Source: Gp6-AA40 sp963742105 (GTDB lineage: Bacteria > Acidobacteriota > Vicinamibacteria > Vicinamibacterales > UBA2999). From it: a stretch of 64,000 nt of DNA. The first letter of the stretch is position 1. Each line of letters opens with the position of its first letter. Positions 47,393 through 58,172 of this stretch are shown piece after piece. Location: NCBI GenBank assembly GCA_963742105.1, contig CAVUKN010000003.1, positions 124,001-188,000 on the forward strand, written 5' to 3'. Below the pieces are notes generated by a model, which worked only from the letters and a program-made list of their open reading frames with translations, did no database searches and was not told where the DNA came from. Both the position numbers and the translations under genes were made by a program.

Positions 47393-47628
47393 ACGCGCCC
47401 CTAGAGAAGAGTAGGACCTGTAGAAAAAGAGCCAGCCGCGACGCTAGCACGGCGGTGATCGCGTCACCTAACCTGATATCCGGACTGAGTATCAATATGA
47501 ATTCGTTCGGAGTGCGGTGCTCGTCAGCCTGGTGATCGTCAGCGGGTGCGCAAAATGCATGAATGAAGGCCGGTGCGTGGATCGCCGGACCTCTTCCGTG
47601 CCCGCCGCGTGCCGTGAGGAGAACTGAC

Positions 47629-48203
47629 GTGCGCTATCTATCCGGAGTGCTGGCCTTATCCCTGCTGATGGCGGGCGCTTGCGCGAACAGGTCGACCGCC
47701 ACGACAGTTTCCAGCGGCGCGACCCCGGCGAGTGCCGGCGCAACCAGCGGAGCGGCCGTCAGTGCTGCACCCGGTGGGCGGGCCGCGAGGCGGAGCGATC
47801 GCAGCGCAGGGTGGCCGCGGCGCCGGACCGCAGGCCGCCGCACGAATGACCCCGGAGCAACTCGACGCCGCGATGAAGACCATCAGCGCCACGAACGCGG
47901 CACTCGGGATGAAGCTGATGAACAACGATCTCCCCGGAGCCGCGAAGGATGCGCAGACGCTGGCGACAACGTTCGCCGATGTCGAGCGGTTCTGGGCTCA
48001 GGCGAACAAAGCGGACGCGGTGAAGCTCGCCCAGGAGGCCCGCATCGCCGCTTCAGAGTCCGCCGCCGCGGCAACGGCTGGAGACGCGACCAAAGCGGCC
48101 GCGTGCCCGGAGCAACATGACCGGCACCTGCAAGCAGTGTCACGGCGTCTACCGCGAAGGCGACGCGCAGACGGGATACCGTATCAAGGCCGGCGTGCTG
48201 TGA
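47629..48203 (+). CDS. Cytochrome c lipoprotein (C-terminal CxxCH, c'-like)
   Basis: About 191 codons from GTG 47629 with GAGGAG upstream. The lipobox is in MRYLSGVLALSLLMAGAC, followed by an Ala/Thr linker and a helical region (LDAAMKTISATNAALGMKLM, LATTFADVERFWAQANKADA). The C-terminus, after a shift near 48105, has MTGTCKQCHGVYREGDAQTG, a single haem motif at the end as in cytochrome c'. Another shift lies near 47800. It diverges from the two cytochrome genes to the left. Confidence 0.75.
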
Positions 48204-48241
48204 TCACGGCGGCGCTCATCCTCGACCGTCTGAACGCAGCC

Positions 48242-49925
48242 ATGTCGATCGACGATCTCTGGTACAAGAACGCCGTCATCTACTGCCTCGACGTCGAGAA
48301 ATACCAGGACGCCAACGGCGACGGCATCGGCGACTTCGAGGGTCTGATGCGACGTCTCGACTACCTCGCCGGGCTTGGGGCGACGTGCGTGTGGCTTCAG
48401 CCGTTCTACGGCTCGCCCAATCGCGACAACGGCTACGACGTCAGCGATTACTACGCGGTGCACGAGCGGCATGGCTCGCTCGGCGACTTCGTCAACTTCA
48501 TGAATCACGCGGATGCCCTCGGCATCCGCGTCATCGTCGACCTGGTCGTCAATCACACGTCGGTCGACTGTCCGTGGTTTCAGTCGGCGCGGACGGATCC
48601 CAAGTCCTACTACCGCGACTGGTATGTCTGGGCGGACCAGCGCCCAAAGGATCACAAGACCGGCATCGTCTTTCCCGGCCAGCAGACCACGACGTGGTCG
48701 CTCGATCGCAAGGCCGGGCAGTACTACTTTCACCGCTTCTACGACCATCAGCCTGACCTGAACACCTGGAATCCCTACGTCCGGGCCGAGATCCAGAAAA
48801 TCATGGGGTTCTGGCTGCAGCTCGGCGTCTCCGGGTTCCGCATGGACGCCGTGCCGTTCCTGATCGAGAAGAAGGGAGCCGGCGTCGAACACGAGCAGGA
48901 CTTCACGCTGCTGAAGGAGATGCGCGACTTCCTGCAGTGGCGTTCCGGCAGCGCCATCCTGCTGGCCGAAGCGAACGTGCCGCCCGACGAGAGCATGAAC
49001 TACTTCGGCGAGGACGGAGAGCGGCTGCAGATGATGCTCAACTTCCCGGTCAACCAGCGGCTGTTCTACGCGCTGGCGACTGGTGACACCGACCCGCTGA
49101 TCTGGGCGCTGGAACAGACCGCGAAGCGGCCGGCCAACGCGCAGTGGGTCCAGTTCCTCCGCAGCCACGACGAGCTCGACCTCGGACGGCTCACCGAGGA
49201 ACAGCGCGAGAAGGTGTTCGAGGCCTTCGGTCCCGAGAAGAAGATGCAGCTGTACGACCGCGGCATCCGGCGCCGGCTCACGCCGATGCTCGGCAACAAT
49301 CGCCGGCAGCTCGAGCTCGCGTTCAGCCTGCTGTTCTCGCTGCCCGGCACACCGATGATGCAGTACGGCGACGAGATCGGCATCGGCGACAACCTGCGCC
49401 TGCCCGAGCGGGAATGCGCTCGGACGCCGATGCAGTGGACCGTCTGAACGGCACGGCGGCTTCTCGGTCGCCCGCAAGGTCGTGCGGCCGGTGATCGACG
49501 ACGATGTGTACGGCTACGAACGCGTCAACGTCGCCGACCAGCGACGCGATCCGGAATCGCTGCTGAACTGGACGGAGCGGATGATCCGGATGCGCAAGGA
49601 GTGCCCGGAGATCTCGTGGGGCGACTTCACCGTGCTCCGGACGAACGTGCGCGAGGTGCTGGCACTGCGTTACGACTGGCGCGGGACGTCGCTGGTCACG
49701 CTGCACAATTTCTCGAATCGCACGCAGACGGCTACGCTTCGCGTCGGCTGTGCGAACGACAAGCTGCTGGTGGAAGTGTTCGACGGCCGTCACAGCCGCG
49801 CCAACGCGGACGGCGAGCATCGCATCCGTTTCGAGCCGTATGCCTGGCGCTGGTTCCGCGTCGGCGCGGCCGACAACGCCCTCCACCGGACCGACCTCAA
49901 CCTGAAGGACAGCCGGGTCAAGTAG
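48242..49925 (+). CDS. GH13 alpha-glucosidase-type enzyme (trehalose synthase-like)
   Basis: About 561 codons. It opens with WYKNAVIYCLDVEKYQDANG, like trehalose synthases. Catalytic parts of the TIM barrel are IVDLVVNHTSVDCPWF, GVSGFRMDAVPFLI (Asp nucleophile), ILLAEANVPPDES (acid Glu) and FLRSHDELDLGRL (Asp). A shift near 49445 interrupts the barrel end after RTPMQW; the C-terminal beta domain follows (VTLHNFSNRTQTATLRV). Likely interconverts maltose and trehalose or hydrolyses alpha-glucans. It starts 38 nt after the cytochrome gene. Confidence 0.88.
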
Positions 49926-49988
49926 GCAGTGCGGGGTGCGGGTGTTATGGGACGCTCTGCGGGACTCGCGCTGGCGCGCTGACGCGAG

Positions 49989-50063
49989 TCCGTCTAGCCG
50001 GAGGAAAACCGTGGCAAAGTGTTCTGGCACAGCGACCCTCGGCGGCGAAGCTGAGGGCGCGGA
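49989..50063 (+). ncRNA. Candidate structured RNA element, copy 2
   Basis: 75 nt aligning to 20072-20149 with the same TCCG...CGGA closing stem, GCCGGAGGAAAACCG, GGCAA..TGTT.TGGCA.AGC and CCCTC...GCTGAGGG hairpin. Flanking repeats (GGACTCGCGCTGGCGCGCTG) and a downstream GGTTTTCCGG that can pair with CCGGAGGAAAACC add further structure. It lies between the GH13 gene and a small minus-strand gene. Strand uncertain. Confidence 0.5.
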
Positions 50064-50146
50064 TCAAGGCGGTTTTCCGGAGCGCTATGCGGATTCGCGC
50101 TGGCGCGCTGGCGCGCGAAATCGGATCGGAACGCGCCGGCGGGACA

Positions 50147-50338
50147 CTAATCCACCTGCTGATCAGGCTCCACGTTGTTGATGACCGATTCGTACGCCGC
50201 TCGATTCAAATCGTCCACCGAGTTGCCCGTCGAACGTCCAGGCGGGTTCGGTCCCTCGCGCTTGAACGTTCCACCTTCCTTCTCGCTCGTCGTCGGCTCG
50301 CCATCCTTCGGCCATTCGTCTTCCTTGAGCTGCGCCAT
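50147..50338 (-). CDS. Small hydrophilic protein of unknown function
   Basis: 63 residues (MAQLKEDEWPKDGEPTTSEK at the start, YESVINNVEPDQQVD at the end), highly charged and probably disordered. A good GGAGGA Shine-Dalgarno lies 9 nt before the ATG, the composition differs from a random frame, and the space has no competing gene. No family recognised. It diverges from the metallophosphoesterase gene over 33 nt. Confidence 0.65.
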   Translation of the reverse strand: MAQLKEDEWPKDGEPTTSEKEGGTFKREGPNPPGRSTGNSVDDLNRAAYESVINNVEPDQQVD

Positions 50339-50371
50339 ACATATCCTCCGGAGTGGAGAAACGCATTAACC

Positions 50372-51769
50372 GTGCCTGAATTCCACGCCGAGCCGTACCT
50401 CCACCTCGCCGGCCTGTCGCATCAGGCCGCACTGATCACGTGGGGAGCCTTCTACTTCAAGACGCGGACACACAAGCACTGGAAGCTCGTCGACGATCGC
50501 GACTTGCGATACGTCCATCCACCGCGGAAGGAGAGCATCGGGGCGCGCTCGGCGCCCTACGGGCCGGCGCGAGTGAATGTCTACGATGCGAATGGAACGC
50601 TGGCAGGCAGCGCAGGCACCGACACCACGAATTTCTGCTGGGTCAACGGGCTGTCGCCGGATACCCGCTACCGCTACGAGGTCATTGTCAACGACGAGAT
50701 GTGGGGATCGGGTGAACGTTGGGACTGGACCCCGGGAGAGTCGCAGGGCCTGATCCAGAACGGCGGCGTCTACGCGAACGAGTTCAGAACGTTTCCGCAT
50801 CCGACGGCCGAGCCGAGCGGACCGTTCACGTTCATGGTGGTGGGCGATTATGGAACGGGGATGCGCAAATCGACATCGACGCGTCGGCAGCGTGAGGTCG
50901 CACTGGCGATGCAGCGCGCCTTCGACACCCATGACGTCCGCCTGATCCTGACCGCCGGTGACAACATCTACGCTGGCCGCCGTATTCTCGGCCTGCCGGT
51001 GCTCGCGTCCAATACCGGCGACGAAGACGACGACTGGTTCTTCACGTTCTTCCAGCCGTATCGCTACATGATCAATCGCGTCCCGGTGTATCCGTGCATC
51101 GGGAACCACGACACCGCCGAAACCGAGGAGCATGACGACCGCGATCAACTCCTCGACAACATGTACATCCGCGAGCGACTCGCCATCGACGAATCGTCCG
51201 ATCGCTCATCGATCGATCCGGGATTGTTCTATCGGTTCCGTTACGGACGGGATGTCGAATTCATCTGCCTCGATACGTCGAAGGAGGGGTTCTTCCATGG
51301 CAAGCGGCTCTTCGAGTATCCGAAGCACCGGGCCTGGATTGAACGCACGTTCACCGATCCGGATCCAGTGAAGTGGCGGTTGCCCTTCTGCCACCATCCC
51401 CCGTTCTGCGCAGGGCCGCAGCATCGCAACACCGATCGCATGGAACAGCTGCTGCCCCTCTTTGTCAGTGGCGGTGTTCGCGTCGTCTTCAGCGGACACG
51501 AACACAACTTTCAGCATTCGTTCGTGGATGGCATCGACTACTTCGTTACCGGAGCGGGCAGCAAGGTACGGAAGGGCACACCGGACGCTTTTGCGCAGGC
51601 GCACACCGTCACGTGGGACGACTCCGCCCACTTCCTGCTCGTCACGATCGACGGCGATACCATGACCGTGCGCGCGATCGGTGAGCTGAACGATAGCGGC
51701 CTCAGCGACTTGTCCCGGCACACACCAGATGGCGCCGGAGTTTCGGGACCTATCCACATCCGCCGCTGA
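50372..51769 (+). CDS. Metallophosphoesterase, purple acid phosphatase-like
   Basis: 465 residues from GTG 50372. The N-terminal ~150 residues form a fibronectin-III-like domain (FCWVNGLSPDTRYRYEVIVN). The calcineurin-like core has FTFMVVGDYGTG (GD), LILTAGDNIYAG (GDN), VYPCIGNHDTAE (GNHD), FCHHPPF and VVFSGHEHNFQHSF (GHEH). Substrate unknown. No signal peptide was recognised, so the location is open. The frame extends upstream to 49601, but that part overlaps the GH13 end and repeat DNA. Confidence 0.85.
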   Translation: MPEFHAEPYLHLAGLSHQAALITWGAFYFKTRTHKHWKLVDDRDLRYVHPPRKESIGARSAPYGPARVNVYDANGTLAGSAGTDTTNFCWVNGLSPDTRYRYEVIVNDEMWGSGERWDWTPGESQGLIQNGGVYANEFRTFPHPTAEPSGPFTFMVVGDYGTGMRKSTSTRRQREVALAMQRAFDTHDVRLILTAGDNIYAGRRILGLPVLASNTGDEDDDWFFTFFQPYRYMINRVPVYPCIGNHDTAETEEHDDRDQLLDNMYIRERLAIDESSDRSSIDPGLFYRFRYGRDVEFICLDTSKEGFFHGKRLFEYPKHRAWIERTFTDPDPVKWRLPFCHHPPFCAGPQHRNTDRMEQLLPLFVSGGVRVVFSGHEHNFQHSFVDGIDYFVTGAGSKVRKGTPDAFAQAHTVTWDDSAHFLLVTIDGDTMTVRAIGELNDSGLSDLSRHTPDGAGVSGPIHIRR

Positions 51770-51833
51770 CGGGGTCAGCTGCTCTCCTGGCAACGGCGTT
51801 GCACCAACGGGCAACCTGGAGTGAAATCACGTC

Positions 51834-52392
51834 ATGGCTGAAGTGCTGAAGTCCTACACCGAGCCAGTGCTCGACGAATCCGGCCGCTATCACGCCCGGG
51901 CGGTCGGCCGCCTGGCGGATGACGGCATGTGGGACGGCTGGCTCGAGTTCGAGTCTCTCGACGATGACCGGCCGGTGGTGGTCGGGCCGGTCGAAACGCG
52001 CCAGCCGGAAGCGCACGACCTGGCGTATTGGTCGAGCGGACTGACGCCGGTCTTTCTGGAAGGCGCGCTGAAGCGGGCGCTGAATCCACTGACGGTTCGT
52101 GTGCGAGTACCCGAAGCGGCCGGTGTCTTCGGCACCGGCGCCGCGTGTCCGCACCGTCGCGGCAGGCCCGGTCCGGCCGGAAGCGGTGCTCGATCCCTTC
52201 GACATTGGGGGCCGTAACCTCGACCTTCTCCGGCAGCAGCTCCACGCGCTCAATCGCCCGCGGCTGCTGAACATCATCGCCGCGTACGAATTGAATCCAG
52301 CCGGTGAAGACATTACATGGATGACCGACGCCCAGTTGGTGACGTTCATCGTCACCGCCACCGAGGTGCAGCTGTCCAAGGGCGCGCGCTGA
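51834..52392 (+). CDS. Conserved hypothetical protein
   Basis: About 186 codons. It starts MAEVLKSYTEPVLDESGRYH and contains LADDGMWDGWLEFESLDDDR, PVVVGPVETRQPEAHDLAYW, then after a shift near 52130 LDPFDIGGRNLDLLRQQLHA and LLNIIAAYELNPAGEDITWM. No signal peptide or membrane helix. No family recognised. The next gene begins 22 nt later under its own -10 box. Confidence 0.65.
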
Positions 52393-52402
52393 CCGGGCCG
52401 AC

Positions 52403-52408
52403 TACAAT
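52403..52408 (+). promoter_or_regulatory. -10 box placed for a leaderless transcript
   Basis: TACAAT starts 12 nt before GTG 52415, so the first transcribed base would be the G of the start codon. Confidence 0.45.
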
Positions 52409-52414
52409 CCGCGG

Positions 52415-53206
52415 GTGCCGTCGTATCCGCCGTTGATCCAGCGGTTCTCGCCTTCATCGTTATTCCGGTCGTCCTGGTTGCCCTGTTCGCCTGGGGGTGC
52501 GGGTACGTGTCGGCGCCTCACCAGCGCCTGCGCATCGCCAGGCTGGCGCTTCTCGCGGGCGCAGCGTGGATGGCTATCACCTGGCGCGTCGCCTCCTCTG
52601 GCGTGCTGCGCAGGTGGGACGCCGTGCCGCCGCCCTTCTTCATCCTCCTCGTCGTCGATCGTCACAACAGCCCTCCTGATTGCGTTCGGTCCGCTCGGTC
52701 GCCGGCTCGCGTTCGGCATCCCCCTGTGGGCGCTCGTTCTCGTCCAGCTGTTCCGGTTTCCCCTCGAACTGGCGATGCACCGACTGACGACGCTCGGAGT
52801 CATGCCGGAGCAGATGACGTATACCGGACGCAACTTCGACATCCTGACCGGCGCGACGGCACTGATCGTCGCGTGGTGGCTGGGAACCGGGCGCGGCGGC
52901 CGCCCGCTTGCCCTGACGTGGAACGTGTTCGGGTTCCTTCTACTGGTGAACGTCGTCAGCATCGCGGTCCGGTCCACACCCCGCTTTCGCGCCTTCGGTG
53001 ACGATCACCTCAACGTGTTCGTCACCTACCCGCCGTTCGTCTGGTTGCCAGCGGTGATGGTCCTCGCGGCGCTGGCCGGACACCTGTTGATATTCCGGCG
53101 GCTGTTGTCGCGGCGGGCCCCGAGGCGGGAGTTCAGGTGCGTAGTCGCGCGGACCTTCAGGTCCGCGATCACCGGGCCGCACGGAACAACTCGTCGGCGG
53201 CCGTGA
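52415..53206 (+). CDS. Multi-pass membrane protein of unknown function
   Basis: About 260 codons with six or seven helices once shifts near 52430 and 52660 are repaired: AVLAFIVIPVVLVALFAWGC, LALLAGAAWMAITWRVASSG, IPLWALVLVQLFRFPLELAM, NILTGATALIVAWWLG-type helix, NVFGFLLLVNVVSIAV and LPAVMVLAALAGHLLIF. The central RFPLELAMHRLTTLGVMPEQ is distinctive, but I cannot name the family. The 3' end overlaps the convergent aminopeptidase gene and a GGACC-TTCA-GGTCC hairpin. Confidence 0.7.
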   Translation: MPSYPPLIQRFSPSSLFRSSWLPCSPGGAGTCRRLTSACASPGWRFSRAQRGWLSPGASPPLACCAGGTPCRRPSSSSSSSIVTTALLIAFGPLGRRLAFGIPLWALVLVQLFRFPLELAMHRLTTLGVMPEQMTYTGRNFDILTGATALIVAWWLGTGRGGRPLALTWNVFGFLLLVNVVSIAVRSTPRFRAFGDDHLNVFVTYPPFVWLPAVMVLAALAGHLLIFRRLLSRRAPRREFRCVVARTFRSAITGPHGTTRRRP

Positions 53207-55736
53207 GGATCACCCACCGCAGGCGTTCGGGATAGTCCGGCTGCTTCGCCAGGAACGCGCGAACCGCCGCCGCGGCTTCGGGTGATCGGTGCCCGCCGAG
53301 CGTGGATTCCGTCCATCGGTCGGAAAGAAGATGTCCCCGGTCTGCTGGATCTCGCGAAGCAACTCCAGCGCGGGCGTCACGAATCGATTCGACTCCGGCT
53401 CGCGCAGCGGGTGATTCAGGTACTGCAGCGATTCCTGCACCCACGGTTCACGACGCCGATTATCGACCGACCGGAACCGCTCGAATGCCTGCTCGCGTAC
53501 CGATGCGTCGGGAGAGAGCGCCGGCATCACGAATGCGAACCGCGTCTTGCGGTCCGGGTTCTGCGTACGCTCCAGTTGCGCCTGCAGGATGGCCTGCGTC
53601 TCCGGGACCTCGCGCACGGCCAACTCCTCGGCCATCGTGATCTCGTCGCTCTCGGCCAAGGGAAGGCCGGGCACCCGTTCCTCACGCCGCCACACCCGTT
53701 CGAGCCACGCCAGGCCGTCGCCCGTCAGCACCGTATCGCGAAACGCGTTGAACCACGCCGCCTTCTGGCTGGCGGTCGTCGGCCCGCTCGAGACCTGCGC
53801 GCAGCATCGTCTCGAGCGCAACGCTGCGCGAGGTCCGCTCCGACGCTGGGAGGAAGCGCCAGAAGGTGCGAACGAGGTACGAGAGGATCCGCTGCACGTT
53901 CTGCTCGTCGCTCTCGAGCGGCGCGGCGCGCAACGCGGCGTCGGCAAACTCTGACGGCGTCACCTGCCCCTCGAGCAGGTTGTCCCACAACGTGACCCAC
54001 GCTGCGCCTCGTGTGAGCGGGTCGGGAACCTCTTCGACGTGGTCGAGCAGATACCGCCGGCTGTCGCTGTCGAGCAGGAACAGCCCGTAGCCGAGCCCGC
54101 CGCCGTTCGGCAGGATGAACAGCGGCCGCGGCAGCCCCGCAGCTCCAGCGACCGCGATCGGCCGACCTTCGAGATATGCCGGCACGTGCCGCAGTCCGTC
54201 CGAATAACCGAGCGTGACGATCAGTCGCTGCGGCCAGACCAGGCTGCGCCCCGTCATCGGATCGGACTGGGCAATCGTCAGCGCCGACATCCGATTGGCG
54301 CCATCCAGCCGCACGGCCGTGGAGAGAGACGGTCGGCCCCGCTCCTCGACCCACGCGTGACTCCAGGCCGCGAGGTTGACCGGAGTCCGGGCGTCGAGGA
54401 TCCGAATCAGATCCGTCCAGGTCGCATTGCCGAACGAGTAGCGTCGCAGATAGTCGCGGAGGCCGTCGCGGAACGTGGTCTCGCCGACGATCAGCTCGAG
54501 CTGACGCATGACCACCGGCGCCTTCTGATAGATGATCGGCCCATACAGTTGCCCGGCGTCGGTGAGGTTCGCCAGGGTCTGGCGTATGGGATTCGCACCG
54601 GCGGTGCGATCGACCTGGTACGCCGCCGGATAGTTGGAGAGCAGGAACCGCAGCGGATGGTTCACCTGGGGAAACGACGGGTTGACGATCTTCGCGGCCA
54701 TGAAGTTCGCGAAGACCTCCTTCATCCACACGTCGTTGAACCAGCGCATCGTCACGAGGTCGCCAAACCACATGTGCGCGGTTTCGTGGGCAATCGTGCT
54801 GGCTCGCTCGAGCAGCTGGTTCTGCGTCGCCGACTCGTCGAGCATCATGCCGGTGGCGTTGTAGAGAATCGCTCCCGGATGTTCCATCCCGCCGAATTGA
54901 AAGGACGGGATCAGAACGAAGTCGAATTTGCCGAACGGATACTTGATTCCGGTGTAGGTCTCCAGCCATGCCAGTGCGGCGGCGTGGAGATCGAACAGCG
55001 CGTCGCGATTGCGCGCGACCTTCGCCGCATCGGTTTCACGGTGCAGCAGGTGAAAGACGCGGCCGTTTCGGGTCGCCGTTTCGATCGAGAACTTCCCCGC
55101 CACGAACGCGAACAGGTACGTCGGCAGCGGTTCGGTCTCGCTGAACTGGACCAGGTCCTTCCAGGTGCCGGGCGCTCCTCCCGCAACCATCTCCCGTGTC
55201 TCGGTGTCCGCGCCGTTCGCCACCACCTTCCAGCCGTCGGGAATCAACAGCTTCAGCGCATAGCGCGCCTTGATGTCGGGCTGATCGAAGCAGGGGAACG
55301 TGTAGCGAGCCCGTGCCGGAACGTGCAGCGTGTACAGGAAGTCGTCGTTCCGGTTCAGCGCTTCGTCGCCGGCGACGAACTGCACCTCGATCTCGTTCTC
55401 GCCCGCGCGCGTCTCCGCTGCGGGAACGACAAGGTGTCCACGGTCCACAGAGAAGCCGATATTCCTACCGTGCACCCGGACCGACTGCACGTGGTCGCGC
55501 GGCTGTTCGAAGTCGAACACGAGTCGGCGCGGCTCGCCGAGCCTGACGCGAATCGTCGCGCGGCCGGTCACCGGCGTCTGGCGGTTCTCCGGAATCGTAA
55601 ACACCAGGTCGTAGCGGACGTCCCGGAGGTGGTCAGCTCGTTCGCGCGCAAGCGCTTCAGACACACCCGATCCGATCGGCTGATCGGCGGCAGCCACCAC
55701 CATCATTGCGACGAGCGCACCCACCATAACCGCCAC
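53169..55736 (-). CDS. M1 family aminopeptidase
   Basis: About 856 codons. Zinc metallopeptidase with the exopeptidase motif FGGMEHPGAILYN (GxMEN variant) and the zinc site ASTIAHETAHMWFGDLVTMR (HExxH) followed by WFNDVWMKEVFANFMA, where the third ligand Glu is kept but the usual NEGFA is KEVFA. The N-terminal domain has YTFPCFDQPDIKARYALKLL. The C-terminal helical domain continues after shifts near 53770 and 53290 (TVLTGDGLAWLERVW to ILTAADELFRAAR). Likely exported, since a hydrophobic N-terminus VGALVAMMVVAAA is present. GTG 55736 is drawn; ATG 55727 fits a TATCGT box 13 nt upstream. Confidence 0.9.
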
Positions 55737-55747
55737 GATACTTCAAC

Positions 55748-55753
55748 TAGAAT
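55748..55753 (+). promoter_or_regulatory. -10 box placed for a leaderless transcript
   Basis: TAGAAT starts 12 nt before ATG 55760. On the opposite strand TATCGT (55740-55735) serves the divergent aminopeptidase, leaving almost no space between the two promoters. Confidence 0.45.
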
Positions 55754-55759
55754 GCCGGG

Positions 55760-56486
55760 ATGGGGAGCCCACGGTTGCGCATGACTGGCCGGAATTGCGC
55801 GGCGGTGATGCGAGCTGCGGCCGTGCCCGCACTGGCTGGCGCCGTGCTCCTGATCGCCGGCTCCGCGCCTGGCGCGCAGCAGGGTGGACCCGTTCGCGGG
55901 CGCGTCGAGATCGGGATCCCGGTCGCGGCGAAGCGGCCTACGTCCGCCGCCTACCCCGGGCGCAGCGTCCAGACGGCGGCCTCGCGCCAGTCAGCGAACT
56001 ACGGAACGTCGTGGTTTACCTCAAGGACGCACCGCCACGTACGGGGATGCCGCCCGTCCATGTCGAGATCCGCCAGCGCGAGGAGAACTTCGTGCCCCGC
56101 GTGGTTGCCGTCCCCGTCGGGTCGACAGTGGATTTTCCGAACGACGATCCGATTTATCACAACGTGTTCTCCCTCTCGTCGGCGAAGAACTTCAATCTCG
56201 GCAGGTATCCGAAAGGCAAGTCGAAAGGGGTCACCTTCGACAAGCCCGGACTGGTGCGCGTGTTCTGTGACATCCATTCGCACATGAGCGCCACGGTGCT
56301 GGTCTTCAACCATCCGTGGTTGCGATACCCGACGAGGAAGGGCGCTTCCAGCTGCCCCAGGTTCCGACGGGTGAGCGCGAGATCACGGCGTGGCACGAAC
56401 GGCTCGGCGACACGACGCTGCAGGTGCGGGTGGACAACGGTCGACCCTCGACCGCGGACTTCGTCCTGCCGGTGCCGGCCAAGTGA
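55760..56486 (+). CDS. Secreted cupredoxin-domain protein
   Basis: About 242 codons. The N-terminal signal is VPALAGAVLLIAGSAPGAQ. After a shift near 55985 comes VVVYLKDAPPRTGMPPVHVE and a plastocyanin-like domain: GSTVDFPNDDPIYHNVFSLS (His), GLVRVFCDIHSHMSATVLV (Cys, His, Met), giving a complete type-1 copper set. A final strand region (EREITAWHERLGDTTLQVRV) follows a shift near 56328. Probably a periplasmic copper redox protein or sensor. Its stop overlaps the start of the HD-GYP gene (GTGA). Confidence 0.78.
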
Positions 56487-58172
56487 GGCGTCCGCCCCGT
56501 CTCGTCGCCCGGACGCTCACGGCCACCTTCCTGACCGTCGCGGTCATCCTGTTCGTCACCTTCGTCCAGGTGAGCCTGGAAACACGCGAGCGCGTGCGGT
56601 CGGCCGAAACCGACAAGCTCGAGGTCAGCGCGCGTGTGTTCACCGCGCTCGAGACCCGGCGGCAGCACGATCAGCTGGCCTCGGTCGCCACCTTGAGCGA
56701 GACGCCCACGCTGAAGGCCGCGCTCGAAACCTATGCCTCCGAAAGCCGGTTCGGCGGAGTGTCAGAGGACCAGGCCGCGCAGCTTCGTCACACCGTCGCG
56801 AACGAGTTGGAGAAGCTTGCCGCAACCGCCCGCTACGACGTTCTGGCCGTCGTCGGCGACACGGGACGGCAGTTCGCCGTCGCCGGAGCCAACCGCGACC
56901 AGTGGGATCCGGATCAGCAGCTCACGTTCGAATCCGACGCCGACACGTTCCAGCAGATCGTGATTCAGCGCGGAGGCGCCTTCCGGATCAACGGCGCACG
57001 GCTGCGTCTCCAGCAGACGGCGGCGGTCGACGACACCGTCGGCACACTGCTCGTCGGAACCAGTCTCGACGCGAACTACGCGCAGGAACTCTCGAACCTG
57101 TCGAATGCCGGCATCGTGATCGTCGTCCAGGGCCGCGTGGTCGCTCGCACGGTGGAGGATTCGGTGGCGCGAGCGCTGGCACAGGTGCGCGGAGCGGTGA
57201 CTGACACGAGCACGCTCGACGGTGAAGAGTACGCCGTCGGAACGCTCCTCGACTCGGGCGGCGTGAAAATCTACCTGCTGAGCTCCATCGATTCCGCGGC
57301 GCGCGCGGCAACCAGCGAGGCGCTCGGCTCGCTCGGAACGATTGGACTTGGCAGCTTCGCGTTCGCGCTGCTGGCCAGCATCTGGCTGTCGCGAACGGTC
57401 ACGCGGCCGATCGATCGCCTGGCGGTCGAGATCGATCGGATGACGGCCGCACGGGAGTTCGGCCGCACCATCGAGCCGCCGGGCACCAGCCGGGAGCTCG
57501 ACTCGCTCGCCAACACGTTCAACGAGTTGGTGCGCGCGCTGTCTGCGGCCGAGGCCGAGACCCATGCGACGTATCTCGGGGCGATCCAGGCACTCGCGAC
57601 TGCCCTCGATGCGCGCGACCCGTACACGGCCGGCCACTCCGAACGCGTCAGCACGCTGTCGGTGCTGATCGCGCAGCACATGGACCTGCCTGAGACGCAG
57701 GTCGACGTCATTCGATTGGGAGCGTTGCTGCACGACGTCGGCAAGATCGGAGTGCCCGACGAAATCCTCCGCAAGCCGGGACCGCTGACGGCGCTGGAGT
57801 TCGAACAGATCAAACGGCACCCCACGCTGGGTGCCCGCATCCTGAAGCAGGTGCCCTTCCTTGCTGCACACCTGCCGATCGTGGAACTGCATCACGAACG
57901 TCCGGACGGTCTCGGCTACCCGTTCGGGCTGCGCGCTCACGAGATTCCCGTGGACGCTCGCATCGTTCACGTCGCGGACGCCTTCGACGCGATGACCAGT
58001 GCGCGCGCCTACCGTCCCGGACGCCCGGCATCGGCGGCCCTGTCCGAACTGCGACTCCATGTCGGACACGCAGTTCGATCGCGACGTCGTCGACGCGCTG
58101 CACGCGGCCATGCCCTCGGCGGCGGCGCTCTCCGAGCTCCAGCTCCAGGAGCTCCTCGGACGCGGTGCCTAA
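56483..58172 (+). CDS. Membrane HD-GYP phosphodiesterase with periplasmic sensor and HAMP domain
   Basis: About 563 codons. TM1 at residues 8-28 (ARTLTATFLTVAVILFVTFV), a periplasmic sensor domain of about 230 residues, TM2 (LGSFAFALLASIWLSRTVTR), HAMP (RPIDRLAVEIDRMTAAREFG), then the HD-GYP domain: AGHSERVSTLSVLIAQHM, LLHDVGKIGVPDEILRKPG, LPIVELHHERPDGLGYPFG and RIVHVADAFDAMTSARAYRP. Predicted to hydrolyse cyclic di-GMP in response to a periplasmic signal; the coupled cupredoxin gene may supply or sense it. A shift near 58065 moves the last ~35 codons. Confidence 0.9.

Noticed and set aside
49601..50371. N-terminal 257-codon extension of the metallophosphoesterase frame
   Set aside because: It overlaps the GH13 C-terminus and crosses the structured element. 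The phosphoesterase homology starts after GTG 50372.
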